Source: Flavobacteriales bacterium
Lineage (GTDB): Bacteria > Bacteroidota > Bacteroidia > Flavobacteriales_F > PHOS-HE28
DNA: 64,000 bases
NCBI GenBank assembly: GCA_016705955.1
Contig: JADJKO010000006.1
Location: 186,001 to 250,000, forward strand
Direction: 5' to 3'
How positions within the stretch are numbered: position 1 is the stretch's first letter; each line of letters begins with the position of its first letter. Shown piece after piece: positions 34,512 through 42,841 of the stretch. A program made the translations under genes and the position numbers. The notes under the pieces are model-generated. The model did not search any database, had not been told where the DNA came from, and saw only the letters and a list, made by a program, of their open reading frames with translations.

Positions 34512-35201
34512 ATGAAATTCGGTGTCGTCACCTTCCCCGGCAGCAACTGCGATGAGGATATGATCCATGTGCTGGAAACCCTCATGGGCCAGCAGGTGGA
34601 ACGGCTTTGGCACAAGGAGCACGACTTGAAAGGATCCGATATGGTGATCCTTCCCGGTGGGTTCTCCTACGGCGACTACCTCCGCAGTGGGGCGATCGCA
34701 CGGTTCTCGCCGATCATGCAGGAGGTGATCGCGCATGCGAAGAAGGGTGGACTCGTCTTCGGTGTTTGCAATGGATTCCAAGTGCTGTGCGAAGCAGGGC
34801 TCGTGCCCGGTGCGTTGCTGCACAACGAAGGACAGAAATTCATCTCGAAGAACATCTTCATCCGGCGCGCGACCGGGAACAGTGCACTCACGAACGCGGT
34901 CCCGGACAAGGCACTGCGGATCCCGATCGCACACGGCGAAGGGAGGTACCATGCGGATGCCGCCACGCTGAAAGCATTGAAGGACAACGACCAAGTGATC
35001 TTCCGGTACTGCGATGCGGATGGGAAGATCACCGACATGGCCAACCCGAACGGCAGCAAGGAGAACATCGCAGGGGTGTGCAACAAAGGCCGCAACGTAT
35101 TCGGCATGATGCCGCACCCGGAGCGTGCGTGTGACGAACGGCTCGGGAACACCGACGGCCGCTCGCTCTTCGCTTCCTTGTTGAAGGAGGTACTGGCCTG
35201 A
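34512..35201 (+). CDS. purQ: phosphoribosylformylglycinamidine synthase subunit PurQ
   Basis: The glutaminase subunit that supplies ammonia for the FGAM synthetase step. Class I amidotransferase features: GVVTFPGSNCDEDMIHVL at the start, nucleophile Cys in LVFGVCNGFQVLCEAGLVPG, and the His/Glu pair in FGMMPHPERACD. 229 residues. A TAACTTCG box (34499-34506) lies five bases before the ATG. It ends base-to-base with the CotH-like gene through TGATCA. purL and purS are not in the window. Confidence 0.95.
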   Translation: MKFGVVTFPGSNCDEDMIHVLETLMGQQVERLWHKEHDLKGSDMVILPGGFSYGDYLRSGAIARFSPIMQEVIAHAKKGGLVFGVCNGFQVLCEAGLVPGALLHNEGQKFISKNIFIRRATGNSALTNAVPDKALRIPIAHGEGRYHADAATLKALKDNDQVIFRYCDADGKITDMANPNGSKENIAGVCNKGRNVFGMMPHPERACDERLGNTDGRSLFASLLKEVLA

Positions 35202-37280
35202 TCAAGGCGCGATCGGGCGGAAGCCCACGCGCACTTGGTGAGTACGCGAGATGTCCGTGGTGATCACCGGGCCTTCTCCATCCACACCGTTCCAGTTCGC
35301 GAATTCATAGCCATCGGCGGCACGCGCTTCCAATTTCATTGGTACGCCACTGAAACAACGGACCTCATGTCGGCCGGGGCCGAGCGGAACACCTTCAAGA
35401 AGGAGGACACCTTGATCCGCTGGCGGAACGTGGATCGTGATCGTACGGAGCTTCCGATGCGTTCGGGAGGCGAGGTGCGCGAAGAGATTCTCCGGACGTG
35501 CTTGAATGAACCGCTCCACTTCGGCGAGTGATGCCGTCGGCGAAGGAGTTTCCAATGCAAGCTCCCAGCGTTTGTGATCCGCGAGCAGTTCCACTTCATG
35601 CGCACGGAAGATGCTGTCGACCACGTGAACGGCGTGGACTGGATCGAGTGCCGTGGCTTGAAGCGTTGTGATGCGTGCAAGCAAACGCTGCTGGAGGATC
35701 GGGTGGGCGAGCAGTTGTCGCACGTACGGCGTTTCCAACGCCAATGCCGAGGCCATGCGTTCCACCGCGTTCTCTTCCAGTAGCGACCACAGATCCATAT
35801 CGTACAATAACCAGCGCCACTGACCACCCGGAACACGGGGGCGATAGCAACGCACGTTCAGGTCATGGTCCGCGCGGCCGGTCCACAGATCAATACAAGC
35901 AAGGTCGATCAAACTGCGGGTATCGATCATCGCATCGATGCTGTCGATCGGAGCGCCGCGCAACAACAACTGCTGGGCGCGCAGGAAGTGTTTGTTCTTG
36001 CCGTCAAGTGCGAGCGCGGACGGACCTTCGAGAACATCCAATGCTTCAGCACCACAACGCTGCGCCAACCATTGCGCATCCTTGCTCGGCATCCAACGGT
36101 ACAAGCCCCAATAGGCCGCGTTGAGGTACAAGGGCATCGCCATCGATGGCTGCACATCCACTTCCAGCCCGTGACGGCGCACGAGTTCCTCGATCAGCAC
36201 ATTGCGGAGGAAGGCGTGCGCTCCGGCATCCGCACGGAGCATTCCTTCCGAAGAGCGCGTTCCATCGGCGAACAGGAAACCCGAGTCAGGGCTTCCGTAG
36301 CGATCACGAGCATAGATCTTGAAGGATCGTTTCTGTGCGCTTCGCGATCCGCTCCCGCTGATGCGTACCCCGACATGCATGGTCATCGTGTCGGCCAATT
36401 GGATGATCGTCGGTCGCTCCCACGCATCACCCTTGCGCGTGAAGTTGCTTGCTATTCCCGGTGTGTAGATGCCTAGGCTATCGCCCCATAGATCCGCAGG
36501 ATCCAGCGTGAGCGTGATAGGATCGGTCGTCGTTGTTCCAAACAAGTAATTCACGCACAACTCTTCACTTGGCAATTGAGCTTCCCCGAAGGATCGCGCG
36601 CGAACGACCGTGCTCTTGGTGATGTGGATCGGTCCGGAGAATCCGGCGCCGTAGGTCGCGGTAGGAGTGCTGCCATCGAGCGTATATCGAATGGTGCTGT
36701 TGGATCCACCGGAGAGTGTAAGATCGAAAGGGTCGAGGTGCGAGGTCCCGATCACATCCGCTTTCGGCATTGGGCACCGAGAACGGATCGCTTGCATGTC
36801 AGCGGTCCTATTCATCGCTCCCGGAGAGGGGTCCACCATGAAACTCCATCCGGTCGAACCATCCGGCAATCGCCCCATGCTCACATCGGCCGGTAGCGAA
36901 GAATAGGTGAAGAGGTCGTGGATCACATGGCCGTTCGGTTCGATCAACAGCAAGGCACCGCCGGAGCGATCAAGGGTGAAACCGAGATGGTCCGCGCCGC
37001 GATCCGGATGCGCATCGCACCAGAGTAACCGATGGCCACGAGCAGGAACGATCAAGGAGCCTTCGATCATGTGTTGACGGCCATTGATCGCCACGCGCCA
37101 TCCGTCCAGATCGATCGCCCGAGTGCTTGTATTGTAGAGTTCGACCCAGTCGGGTGTGCGGCCGTCGTTATCACTGTAGCTGCCGTGATTGCTGGCAAGA
37201 ACCTCATTGATGACCAGACCGCTTTGCCCTTGCGCGCGAGGCGTCAACAACAACAGAGCGAACAGAGGTAGGGCGCGCAC
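35202..37280 (-). CDS. exported lamin-tail / CotH-kinase-like protein
   Basis: In order: signal peptide (VRALPLFALLLLTPRAQG), lamin tail domain (LVINEVLASNHGSYSDNDGR, DWVELYNTSTRAIDLDGW), a chitobiase-like Ig module (TIRYTLDGSTPTATYGAGF), and a CotH-like region (RKSFKIYARDRYGS-like, then WRWLLYDMDLWSLLEEN). It ends in a small beta module (YEFANWNGVDGEGPV). GTG 37280 is preferred to GTG 37307, because the longer form would place TACTTTCG (plus 37285-37292) inside codons 6-8 and gives a poorer signal peptide. CotH proteins phosphorylate spore or surface proteins; activity here is inferred. Confidence 0.82.
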   Translation of the reverse strand: MRALPLFALLLLTPRAQGQSGLVINEVLASNHGSYSDNDGRTPDWVELYNTSTRAIDLDGWRVAINGRQHMIEGSLIVPARGHRLLWCDAHPDRGADHLGFTLDRSGGALLLIEPNGHVIHDLFTYSSLPADVSMGRLPDGSTGWSFMVDPSPGAMNRTADMQAIRSRCPMPKADVIGTSHLDPFDLTLSGGSNSTIRYTLDGSTPTATYGAGFSGPIHITKSTVVRARSFGEAQLPSEELCVNYLFGTTTTDPITLTLDPADLWGDSLGIYTPGIASNFTRKGDAWERPTIIQLADTMTMHVGVRISGSGSRSAQKRSFKIYARDRYGSPDSGFLFADGTRSSEGMLRADAGAHAFLRNVLIEELVRRHGLEVDVQPSMAMPLYLNAAYWGLYRWMPSKDAQWLAQRCGAEALDVLEGPSALALDGKNKHFLRAQQLLLRGAPIDSIDAMIDTRSLIDLACIDLWTGRADHDLNVRCYRPRVPGGQWRWLLYDMDLWSLLEENAVERMASALALETPYVRQLLAHPILQQRLLARITTLQATALDPVHAVHVVDSIFRAHEVELLADHKRWELALETPSPTASLAEVERFIQARPENLFAHLASRTHRKLRTITIHVPPADQGVLLLEGVPLGPGRHEVRCFSGVPMKLEARAADGYEFANWNGVDGEGPVITTDISRTHQVRVGFRPIAP

Positions 37281-37313
37281 CGGCCGAAAGTAGAAGGTCG
37301 CGAGCACTCCGGC

Positions 37314-39461
37314 TCAACGGACGTCCGCACCAGGAGTGATCATCTCCTTCGGCTGCACGAAGAGCAATTTGCCATTGGCATCCTCGCTCATCAACACCAT
37401 GCCTTGGCTTTCCACACCACGCATCTTGCGTGGTTCCAAGTTGGCCACCAACACCACTTGCTGTCCGATCAATTGTTCAGGCTCGTAATGTTCAGCGATC
37501 CCACTCACCACCGTGCGCGGTGTTGCTTCACCCAGATCAACGGACAACTTCAAGAGCTTGTCGGCTTTCGGAATACGTTCCGCTGCGATGATCGATCCTA
37601 CGCGGAGATCGAGCTTCGAGAAATCATCGAAAGAGATGTTGGGTTTGATAGAAGCCGTTGTTCGTGTTGAAGGTTGATGAGCTTGCACTGAGCTTGTCGA
37701 AGTGCTGTTCGGCTCGGCGGGGTTCGGAGTTGCAGGATCCATGGCGTGAAGTCGTTCGACCTCCGCAGCGATGGCCGCATCGTCGATCGGTTTGAAAAGG
37801 TGCTCGGCCTTGCCCAGTTGCATTCCCGGTTTGATGAGATCCGCGCGCAAGGCATCGTCCCATTTCATTGGTCCGAGCCCAAGCATCGTGCGCAAGCGCT
37901 CCGCGGTGTGCGGCAGGAAGGGTTCCAACAGAACACTCAGCGCTGCGCTGATCCGAAGGCCGTTGAACAGGATCGTTCGCACCCGATCCGGATCGGTCTT
38001 CTCCAACTTCCACGGCTCGGTATCGGTGAGGTACTTGTTACCCAAACGTGCGGCTTGCATCGCACTGGCCAACGCTTCCCGGAACCGGAAGCGATCCACT
38101 TCCTCGGCCACTTTGTTCGGTAAGGTGTTCATCTCCGCCCACAGCAATACATCTTTTTCATCACCTCCTGTCGCCTCCGGCACTTTGCCCTCGTAGTACT
38201 TGTGGCAGAGCACGAAGACACGCTGAATGAAGTTCCCAAGGATCGCGACGAGCTCGTTGTTGTTCTTGTCCTGAAAATCCTTCCACGTGAACTCGCTGTC
38301 CTTGAATTCGGGGATGATGGTAGCAAGCGCGTAGCGCAATTCATCCTGCCGGTTCGGCCAGCGCTCGATGTACTCGTGCAGCCAAACCGCCCAGTTCCTG
38401 CTCGTGCTGATCTTCCGGCCTTCAAGATTCAGGAATTCGTTCGCTGGAACATTCTGCGGCAGCACATAGCCGCCGTGCAACTTCAACAGGATCGGGAAGA
38501 TGATCGCGTGGAAGACGATGTTGTCCTTGCCGATGAAGTGGACGAGTCTTGTCATTCCGGCCTCCGAGCCGGAATCGCCCGTGAGCCACCACTTTTTCCA
38601 ATCCTCGTTGTGATCGATCGCCCATTGCTTGGTCGCACTGATGTACCCGATCGGCGCATCGAGCCACACATAAAGCACTTTCCCTTCAGCACCGGGCAAA
38701 GGGACAGGCACGCCCCAATCAAGGTCGCGCGTCATGGCCCGTGGACGAAGACCGTCCTTCAACCAACTGTTGCACTGGCCGAGTACCTGTGGCTTCCACT
38801 CTTTGGGGTCGTGGTGCTGTGCGCCATCCAGCTTACCGGTGTTGATCCACTCCTCCACCCATTGCTGGCTGCGGTCCATGGGAAGGAACCAATGTGATGT
38901 TGGCCGCAGCACCGGCTTGGCCCCGCTCAAGGTGCTACGCGGGTCGACCAGATCCTTGGGGCTGAGCGCGCTTCCGCACTTCTCGCATTGGTCGCCGTAA
39001 GCATCGGGGTTACCACAGGTCGGGCAAGTGCCCATGATGTAGCGATCCGCTAGGAACTGCTTCGCCTCCTCATCATAATACTGCTGTTCTTCCTGCTGGG
39101 TGAAGGCCCCGTTGGCGTGAAGCTTCAGGAAGAAATCCTGTGAAGTCTCCTTGTGCAGTTCGCTGCTGGTACGGTGGTAGATGTCGAACCGGATGCCGAA
39201 GTCCTGGAAGGCTTTGCCCATCATGCCGTGGTACTTGTCCACGATGGATTTTGGGGTGCTACCCTCCTTCAGGGCGCGGATGGTGATGGCCGCCCCATGT
39301 TCGTCACTTCCACAGATGAAAAGCACCTCCTTGCCCCGCGAGCGTAGGCACCGGACGTAAATGTCCGCCGGCAGGTAGGCCCCGGCGATGTGCCCGATGT
39401 GCAAAGGGCCGTTGGCGTAGGGCAGGGCAGCGGTAACGGTATGGCGTGCGGGTTCCTTCAC
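37314..39461 (-). CDS. metG: methionyl-tRNA synthetase with C-terminal tRNA-binding domain
   Basis: A class I synthetase that charges tRNA-Met. HIGH motif at residues 21-24 (NGPLHIGHIAGAYL), zinc knuckle CPTCGNPDAYGDQCEKCG, and a KMSKS variant in LEGRKISTSRNWAV. The anticodon domain is followed by a Ser/Thr linker and an EMAP/Trbp111-like domain (LDLRVGSIIAAERIPKADKL ... KMRGVESQGMVL). Start GTG 39461. Two palindromic repeat-like stretches lie within the frame: GDSGSEAGMT (38551-38578) in the catalytic part and part of the linker (37685-37705). TACTTTCG on the minus strand (39510-39517) lies 48 bases upstream. Confidence 0.95.
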   Translation of the reverse strand: MKEPARHTVTAALPYANGPLHIGHIAGAYLPADIYVRCLRSRGKEVLFICGSDEHGAAITIRALKEGSTPKSIVDKYHGMMGKAFQDFGIRFDIYHRTSSELHKETSQDFFLKLHANGAFTQQEEQQYYDEEAKQFLADRYIMGTCPTCGNPDAYGDQCEKCGSALSPKDLVDPRSTLSGAKPVLRPTSHWFLPMDRSQQWVEEWINTGKLDGAQHHDPKEWKPQVLGQCNSWLKDGLRPRAMTRDLDWGVPVPLPGAEGKVLYVWLDAPIGYISATKQWAIDHNEDWKKWWLTGDSGSEAGMTRLVHFIGKDNIVFHAIIFPILLKLHGGYVLPQNVPANEFLNLEGRKISTSRNWAVWLHEYIERWPNRQDELRYALATIIPEFKDSEFTWKDFQDKNNNELVAILGNFIQRVFVLCHKYYEGKVPEATGGDEKDVLLWAEMNTLPNKVAEEVDRFRFREALASAMQAARLGNKYLTDTEPWKLEKTDPDRVRTILFNGLRISAALSVLLEPFLPHTAERLRTMLGLGPMKWDDALRADLIKPGMQLGKAEHLFKPIDDAAIAAEVERLHAMDPATPNPAEPNSTSTSSVQAHQPSTRTTASIKPNISFDDFSKLDLRVGSIIAAERIPKADKLLKLSVDLGEATPRTVVSGIAEHYEPEQLIGQQVVLVANLEPRKMRGVESQGMVLMSEDANGKLLFVQPKEMITPGADVR
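37685..37705. repeat. GCACTGAGCTTGTCGAAGTGC element inside the metG linker
   Basis: GCACT (37685-37689) / AGTGC (37701-37705) flank GAGCTTGTCGA. This CACTGAGCTTGTCGAAGTG-like sequence resembles dispersed repeats common between genes in Bacteroidota, as I recall. Here it codes for part of the flexible linker before the tRNA-binding domain. Confidence 0.45.
38551..38578. repeat. palindromic element inside the metG coding frame
   Basis: GTC then ATTCCGGC (38554-38561), loop CTCCGA, GCCGGAAT (38568-38575), CGC: an 8-bp perfect stem of the same design as 23412-23434. In metG it encodes GDSGSEAGMT just before LVHFIGKDN, where other MetG proteins, from memory, have a shorter loop. Confidence 0.65.
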
Positions 39462-39570
39462 GGGGTCGGGTCTTGCCCTGACCTAGGTCGAAGGGCGTTC
39501 GAGGCGCGACGAAAGTACCCCGCCGGACCGTTGTGGAACTCCCTGCCGGTGCTCACCTTCGTGCCCCTTT

Positions 39571-40512
39571 ATGCCAGACCTCCTCCTTCCCCCCGCATTA
39601 CGTCCCGGCGACACCATCGCCATCATACCCACTGCACGTTCGATCGTGCCCGATGAATTGCGCGACGGGATCGCGCTCGCCGAGAGTTGGGGATTGCGTG
39701 TGAAGTTGGGAACGTGTGTCGGTCGCAAACATTTCCAACAAGCAGGTACATCGCGTCAACGCGCCGCCGATCTTCAAGCGGCGATCGAGGATCCCGAAGT
39801 AAAGGCCGTGTGGTGCGCACGCGGCGGTTATGGAACCGTACACTTGCTTCAACATATGGATCTCGCTGCCTTCAACCGCAACCCGAAATGGGTGATCGGG
39901 TTCAGCGATGTGACGGTGCTGCACAACACCTTGCACAAACTTGGTGTCGCATCTCTGCACGCACAGATGCCGTACTCGCTCGGCAAGAAATCGCAGGAAG
40001 CGCGTGAGTCCTTGCGCCGTGCGCTTTTCGGTGAACACCTGTCCGTGACGATGAACCACACTGTTGCGGAGCGACTACCCGAGCCGCGTACCGGGGAGTG
40101 TGAATGCACGCTCGTGGGTGGCAACCTTTCCTTGCTATACGCATTGCGAGGAACGCCTTACGACATCGACCCGACAGGCAAGATCCTCTTCTTGGAGGAC
40201 CTCGACGAGTTGCTGTACCATGTTGATCGGATGATCATGAACCTGAGGTTGTCCGGTTGGTTCAAGAACCTCGCTGGCTTGATCGTGGGAGGCATGACCG
40301 ATATGCACGACAAGGACGGTACGGATCCATTCGGGAAGACCGCAGAGGAGATGATCGCAGCGGCCATTGGGGATGCGACCTATCCCGTGTGCTACAATTT
40401 TCCGGCAGGCCACATAGCGGACAACCGGGCATTGGTCATGGGCCGAAAAGCGAAACTCAGCGTCACCAATACCGGTGCAACGCTGAGCTTCGGTTCGATG
40501 CCGTTGAATTAG
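39571..40512 (+). CDS. LD-carboxypeptidase (peptidase S66)
   Basis: It removes the terminal D-alanine from tetrapeptides during peptidoglycan recycling. Features: GDTIAIIPTARSI at the start, nucleophile-region WCARGGYGTVHLL followed by FNRNPKWVIGFSDVTVLHNT, and C-terminal catalytic Glu/His regions (LFLEDLDELLYHVDRM, CYNFPAGHIADNRALVMG). 313 residues with no signal peptide, so cytoplasmic. It is divergent from metG. CACCTTCG (39554-39561) is a weak -7-like box. Confidence 0.92.
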   Translation: MPDLLLPPALRPGDTIAIIPTARSIVPDELRDGIALAESWGLRVKLGTCVGRKHFQQAGTSRQRAADLQAAIEDPEVKAVWCARGGYGTVHLLQHMDLAAFNRNPKWVIGFSDVTVLHNTLHKLGVASLHAQMPYSLGKKSQEARESLRRALFGEHLSVTMNHTVAERLPEPRTGECECTLVGGNLSLLYALRGTPYDIDPTGKILFLEDLDELLYHVDRMIMNLRLSGWFKNLAGLIVGGMTDMHDKDGTDPFGKTAEEMIAAAIGDATYPVCYNFPAGHIADNRALVMGRKAKLSVTNTGATLSFGSMPLN

Positions 40513-40516
40513 GCCT

Positions 40517-41173
40517 CTAGTTCCGCTCGAACTTGTTATAGCCAGCCGGGATCTCGAAGAGGCCGGGCTTCTGTACGCCCTTGACCACCTTGGTCACTTC
40601 AAGTCGGCTCACTTCGGCGCCGTCCGTTTTCTGTTCGATACCGAGCATGGGGAATACACCTGCTGCTCCGGTGATCTCCAAGAAGAAGACGGCCTGTTCA
40701 TCCTTGCGATTGAGCGTTTCGAGTAGCGGGATGAAGAAGTTGAACTCATCCGCAGCGACCCAGTACGTGATCATGCGGTCCTCTTTGGGGCCTTTCACCA
40801 CCCACTTCTCGCATTTGTATCCAGCGATGTCGCGCATGTCGCCGGTCTTCTGGACCGTTGTTTCCACATCCTTGGGGAGACGCATGTTGGGCACATCCAT
40901 ATACAGCTTGCGTTCGGGACTCAGAGCGATGACCGTCTTGTCGTGCGTATCCACCAGCATGATGCCTTGCACCTCACCACGCGAACTCACTTCCTCGATG
41001 CGGATGTGATCTCCCTTGATGTAGTAACGATAGGCCGTCACCACCGGTCCGGTGGATTTGGTGAATTCGATCACGCCCTCGAAGGATTGGGCGTTCACGA
41101 GACTGGCGCTCAGCGCAAAGCCAAGTCCGATGGTTCTGAAAGTGCGTGTGATCGTTCGCATGGTAGGTCTCAT
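40517..41173 (-). CDS. exported DUF4412-like protein
   Basis: A 218-residue protein with a signal peptide (TITRTFRTIGLGFALSASLV, cut near VNAQ) and a mature part that fits the lipoprotein-like DUF4412/LolA-type beta fold: FEGVIEFTKS, YYIKGDHIRIEE, DTHDKTVIALSPERKLYMDV and IAGYKCEKWVV. Function unknown; proteins of this type are periplasmic. A second ATG at 41159-41161 is an equally good start. TAAAATTG on the minus strand near plus 41212 is a weak -7-like box. Convergent with the carboxypeptidase gene, four bases apart. Confidence 0.75.
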   Translation of the reverse strand: MRPTMRTITRTFRTIGLGFALSASLVNAQSFEGVIEFTKSTGPVVTAYRYYIKGDHIRIEEVSSRGEVQGIMLVDTHDKTVIALSPERKLYMDVPNMRLPKDVETTVQKTGDMRDIAGYKCEKWVVKGPKEDRMITYWVAADEFNFFIPLLETLNRKDEQAVFFLEITGAAGVFPMLGIEQKTDGAEVSRLEVTKVVKGVQKPGLFEIPAGYNKFERN

Positions 41174-41270
41174 TTCCGGTGGGTGGTGACCCGGGGCGGT
41201 GGAATGTTCCCCAATTTTAGGGCCTTGAACGGGTGCTTTCGTCGTTGGTTACGCACCGTTCTTTCCACAG

Positions 41271-41651
41271 ATGGCCGAGCACAACCTTATCGGGGCGCAG
41301 GGGGAGCAACTGGCATGCCGCTATCTGGAGGAGCACGGCTTCGAGATCGTGGAACGCAACTGGCGCTATGGCCGCCATGAGATCGACATCATCGCGAAGC
41401 AGGGTGCCGAACTGGTATTCGTGGAAGTGAAAACGCGTAGCACGGACCAACACGGAGAGCCGGAGGAAGCGGTGAAAAAGGGCAAGCGAGGAAGGGTGAT
41501 CAAAGCGGCCAACGCCTATGTACAAGCAACTGGTGCCGACCTTCGCGTCCGATTCGACATCGTGAGCATCATCCTTCACCCTTCCGGGAAGCCGTACATC
41601 CACCACATTCCGGACGCGTTCTACCCCACCACCCATGACCGACCGTTCTGA
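41271..41651 (+). CDS. yraN: YraN/UPF0102 family nuclease-like protein
   Basis: A 126-residue protein with the YraN/PD-(D/E)xK-like core: LIGAQGEQLACRYLEEHGFE, NWRYGRHEIDIIAKQGAELV, FVEVKTRS. The E–D–E-x-K layout matches the restriction-endonuclease-like family; activity is unproven. It overlaps the start of the next gene by 17 bases. Confidence 0.9.
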   Translation: MAEHNLIGAQGEQLACRYLEEHGFEIVERNWRYGRHEIDIIAKQGAELVFVEVKTRSTDQHGEPEEAVKKGKRGRVIKAANAYVQATGADLRVRFDIVSIILHPSGKPYIHHIPDAFYPTTHDRPF

Positions 41652-42747
41652 GCGAAACAAGGCCCCCAAAGGCAGAAAGTCAGATCCTAGGCGACCGGGT
41701 GCTGGCGGCAAACCACCACGTTCTGCTTCCCCCCGAGGTGATGAACGCACCAAGGAGGAGCCCAAGCGATCAGACTCCGACGAGAAGCCACGATCCAAGC
41801 GTTTCGGTCGTAGACCTCCTTCGGCTGGTCGCGGACGTGGCGATTCCGAGAAACGGACGACGAGGGACGATACTCGAGCCGGGTCAAAGAGCACTGAAGG
41901 GAAAGAACGCCCCGAGGGTGGTTGGAAACGCCCCTTTGGCGCCAAGCCCGATCGCCCGGGCAAGCCGTTCCGTAAGAGCGCACCGAAACGATCATCAGAC
42001 CGCGACCGCGGTGCGGAAACTCCCGACGATGGGCGCATCCGCCTGAACCGTTACCTCTCCAACGCCGGTGTGGCAAGTCGGCGGGAAGCGGATCAATTGA
42101 TCCAAGCCGGCGTGGTCAGCGTGAATGGAAAGATCGTGACCGAGCTTGGAACCAAGGTCGGGCCGAACGACAAGGTCCAGTATGGTGGGCAGCGGCTCAG
42201 CCGGGAGAAGAAGCGCTATGTCCTGCTGAACAAACCGAAGGACTTCCTCACCACTACCGACGACCCGCGCGATCGGCGCACGGTGATGGCGCTGGTGGAA
42301 AAGGCTTGCACAGAGCGGATCTATCCGGTGGGCCGATTGGATCGGAACACCACGGGACTGCTCATGCTCACCAACGATGGTGACCTGGCCCGGAAACTCA
42401 CCCATCCCAGCGAGGGCGCCGAGAAGATCTATCATGTGACCCTCGATAAGAACGTAGCAGCGGCCGATCTGATCAAGCTGACGGAAGGTGTGATGTTGGA
42501 TGATGGTCCGGCCAAAGCGGATGAAGCCCGTTTCGTCGATGGTGCCGAGCGCAAGGAGGTCGGCCTGAAATTGCACATGGGCAAGAATCGTGTGGTGCGC
42601 CGCATGTTCGAGGCCCTCGGCTACGATGTGGTCAAGTTGGACCGCGTGATCTTCGCCGGGTTGACCAAGAAGGATCTCCCACGTGGCCGCTGGCGGCACC
42701 TGACCGACAAGGAAGTGCTCTTCCTCACGAAGCGAAAGTCTTCCTAG
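41635..42747 (+). CDS. RluB/RsuA-family rRNA pseudouridine synthase with long basic N-terminus
   Basis: Residues 1-130 are a disordered Arg/Lys/Ser/Pro-rich tail (PKGRKSDPRRPGAGGKP-type). The S4 RNA-binding domain follows (RIRLNRYLSNAGVASRREAD), then the RsuA-type catalytic domain with the catalytic Asp in YPVGRLDRNTTGLLMLTNDG and the motif GKNRVVRRMFEALGYDV. It isomerises a uridine of large- or small-subunit rRNA. The basic tail is common in Bacteroidota versions, from memory. ATG 41635 overlaps yraN. Confidence 0.92.
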   Translation: MTDRSERNKAPKGRKSDPRRPGAGGKPPRSASPRGDERTKEEPKRSDSDEKPRSKRFGRRPPSAGRGRGDSEKRTTRDDTRAGSKSTEGKERPEGGWKRPFGAKPDRPGKPFRKSAPKRSSDRDRGAETPDDGRIRLNRYLSNAGVASRREADQLIQAGVVSVNGKIVTELGTKVGPNDKVQYGGQRLSREKKRYVLLNKPKDFLTTTDDPRDRRTVMALVEKACTERIYPVGRLDRNTTGLLMLTNDGDLARKLTHPSEGAEKIYHVTLDKNVAAADLIKLTEGVMLDDGPAKADEARFVDGAERKEVGLKLHMGKNRVVRRMFEALGYDVVKLDRVIFAGLTKKDLPRGRWRHLTDKEVLFLTKRKSS

Positions 42748-42841
42748 CCGAACGCCCGGACAATAACACCGCGCTGTGAACGAACAGCACGGCAATTGCC
42801 GTTAGTGGCTAGGTGCCCCCGGTACCTTTCGCACTTTGCCC

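Noticed and set aside
33738..35117. 459-codon minus-strand open frame opposite DUF6427-like and purQ genes
   Set aside because: It spans two real genes on the other strand with a His/Arg/Glu-rich antisense composition.
42789..42802. Perfect 14-bp palindrome ACGGCAATTGCCGT before the AsmA-like gene
   Set aside because: It has no loop or T tract, and a single palindrome of this length is not enough to call a terminator or operator.
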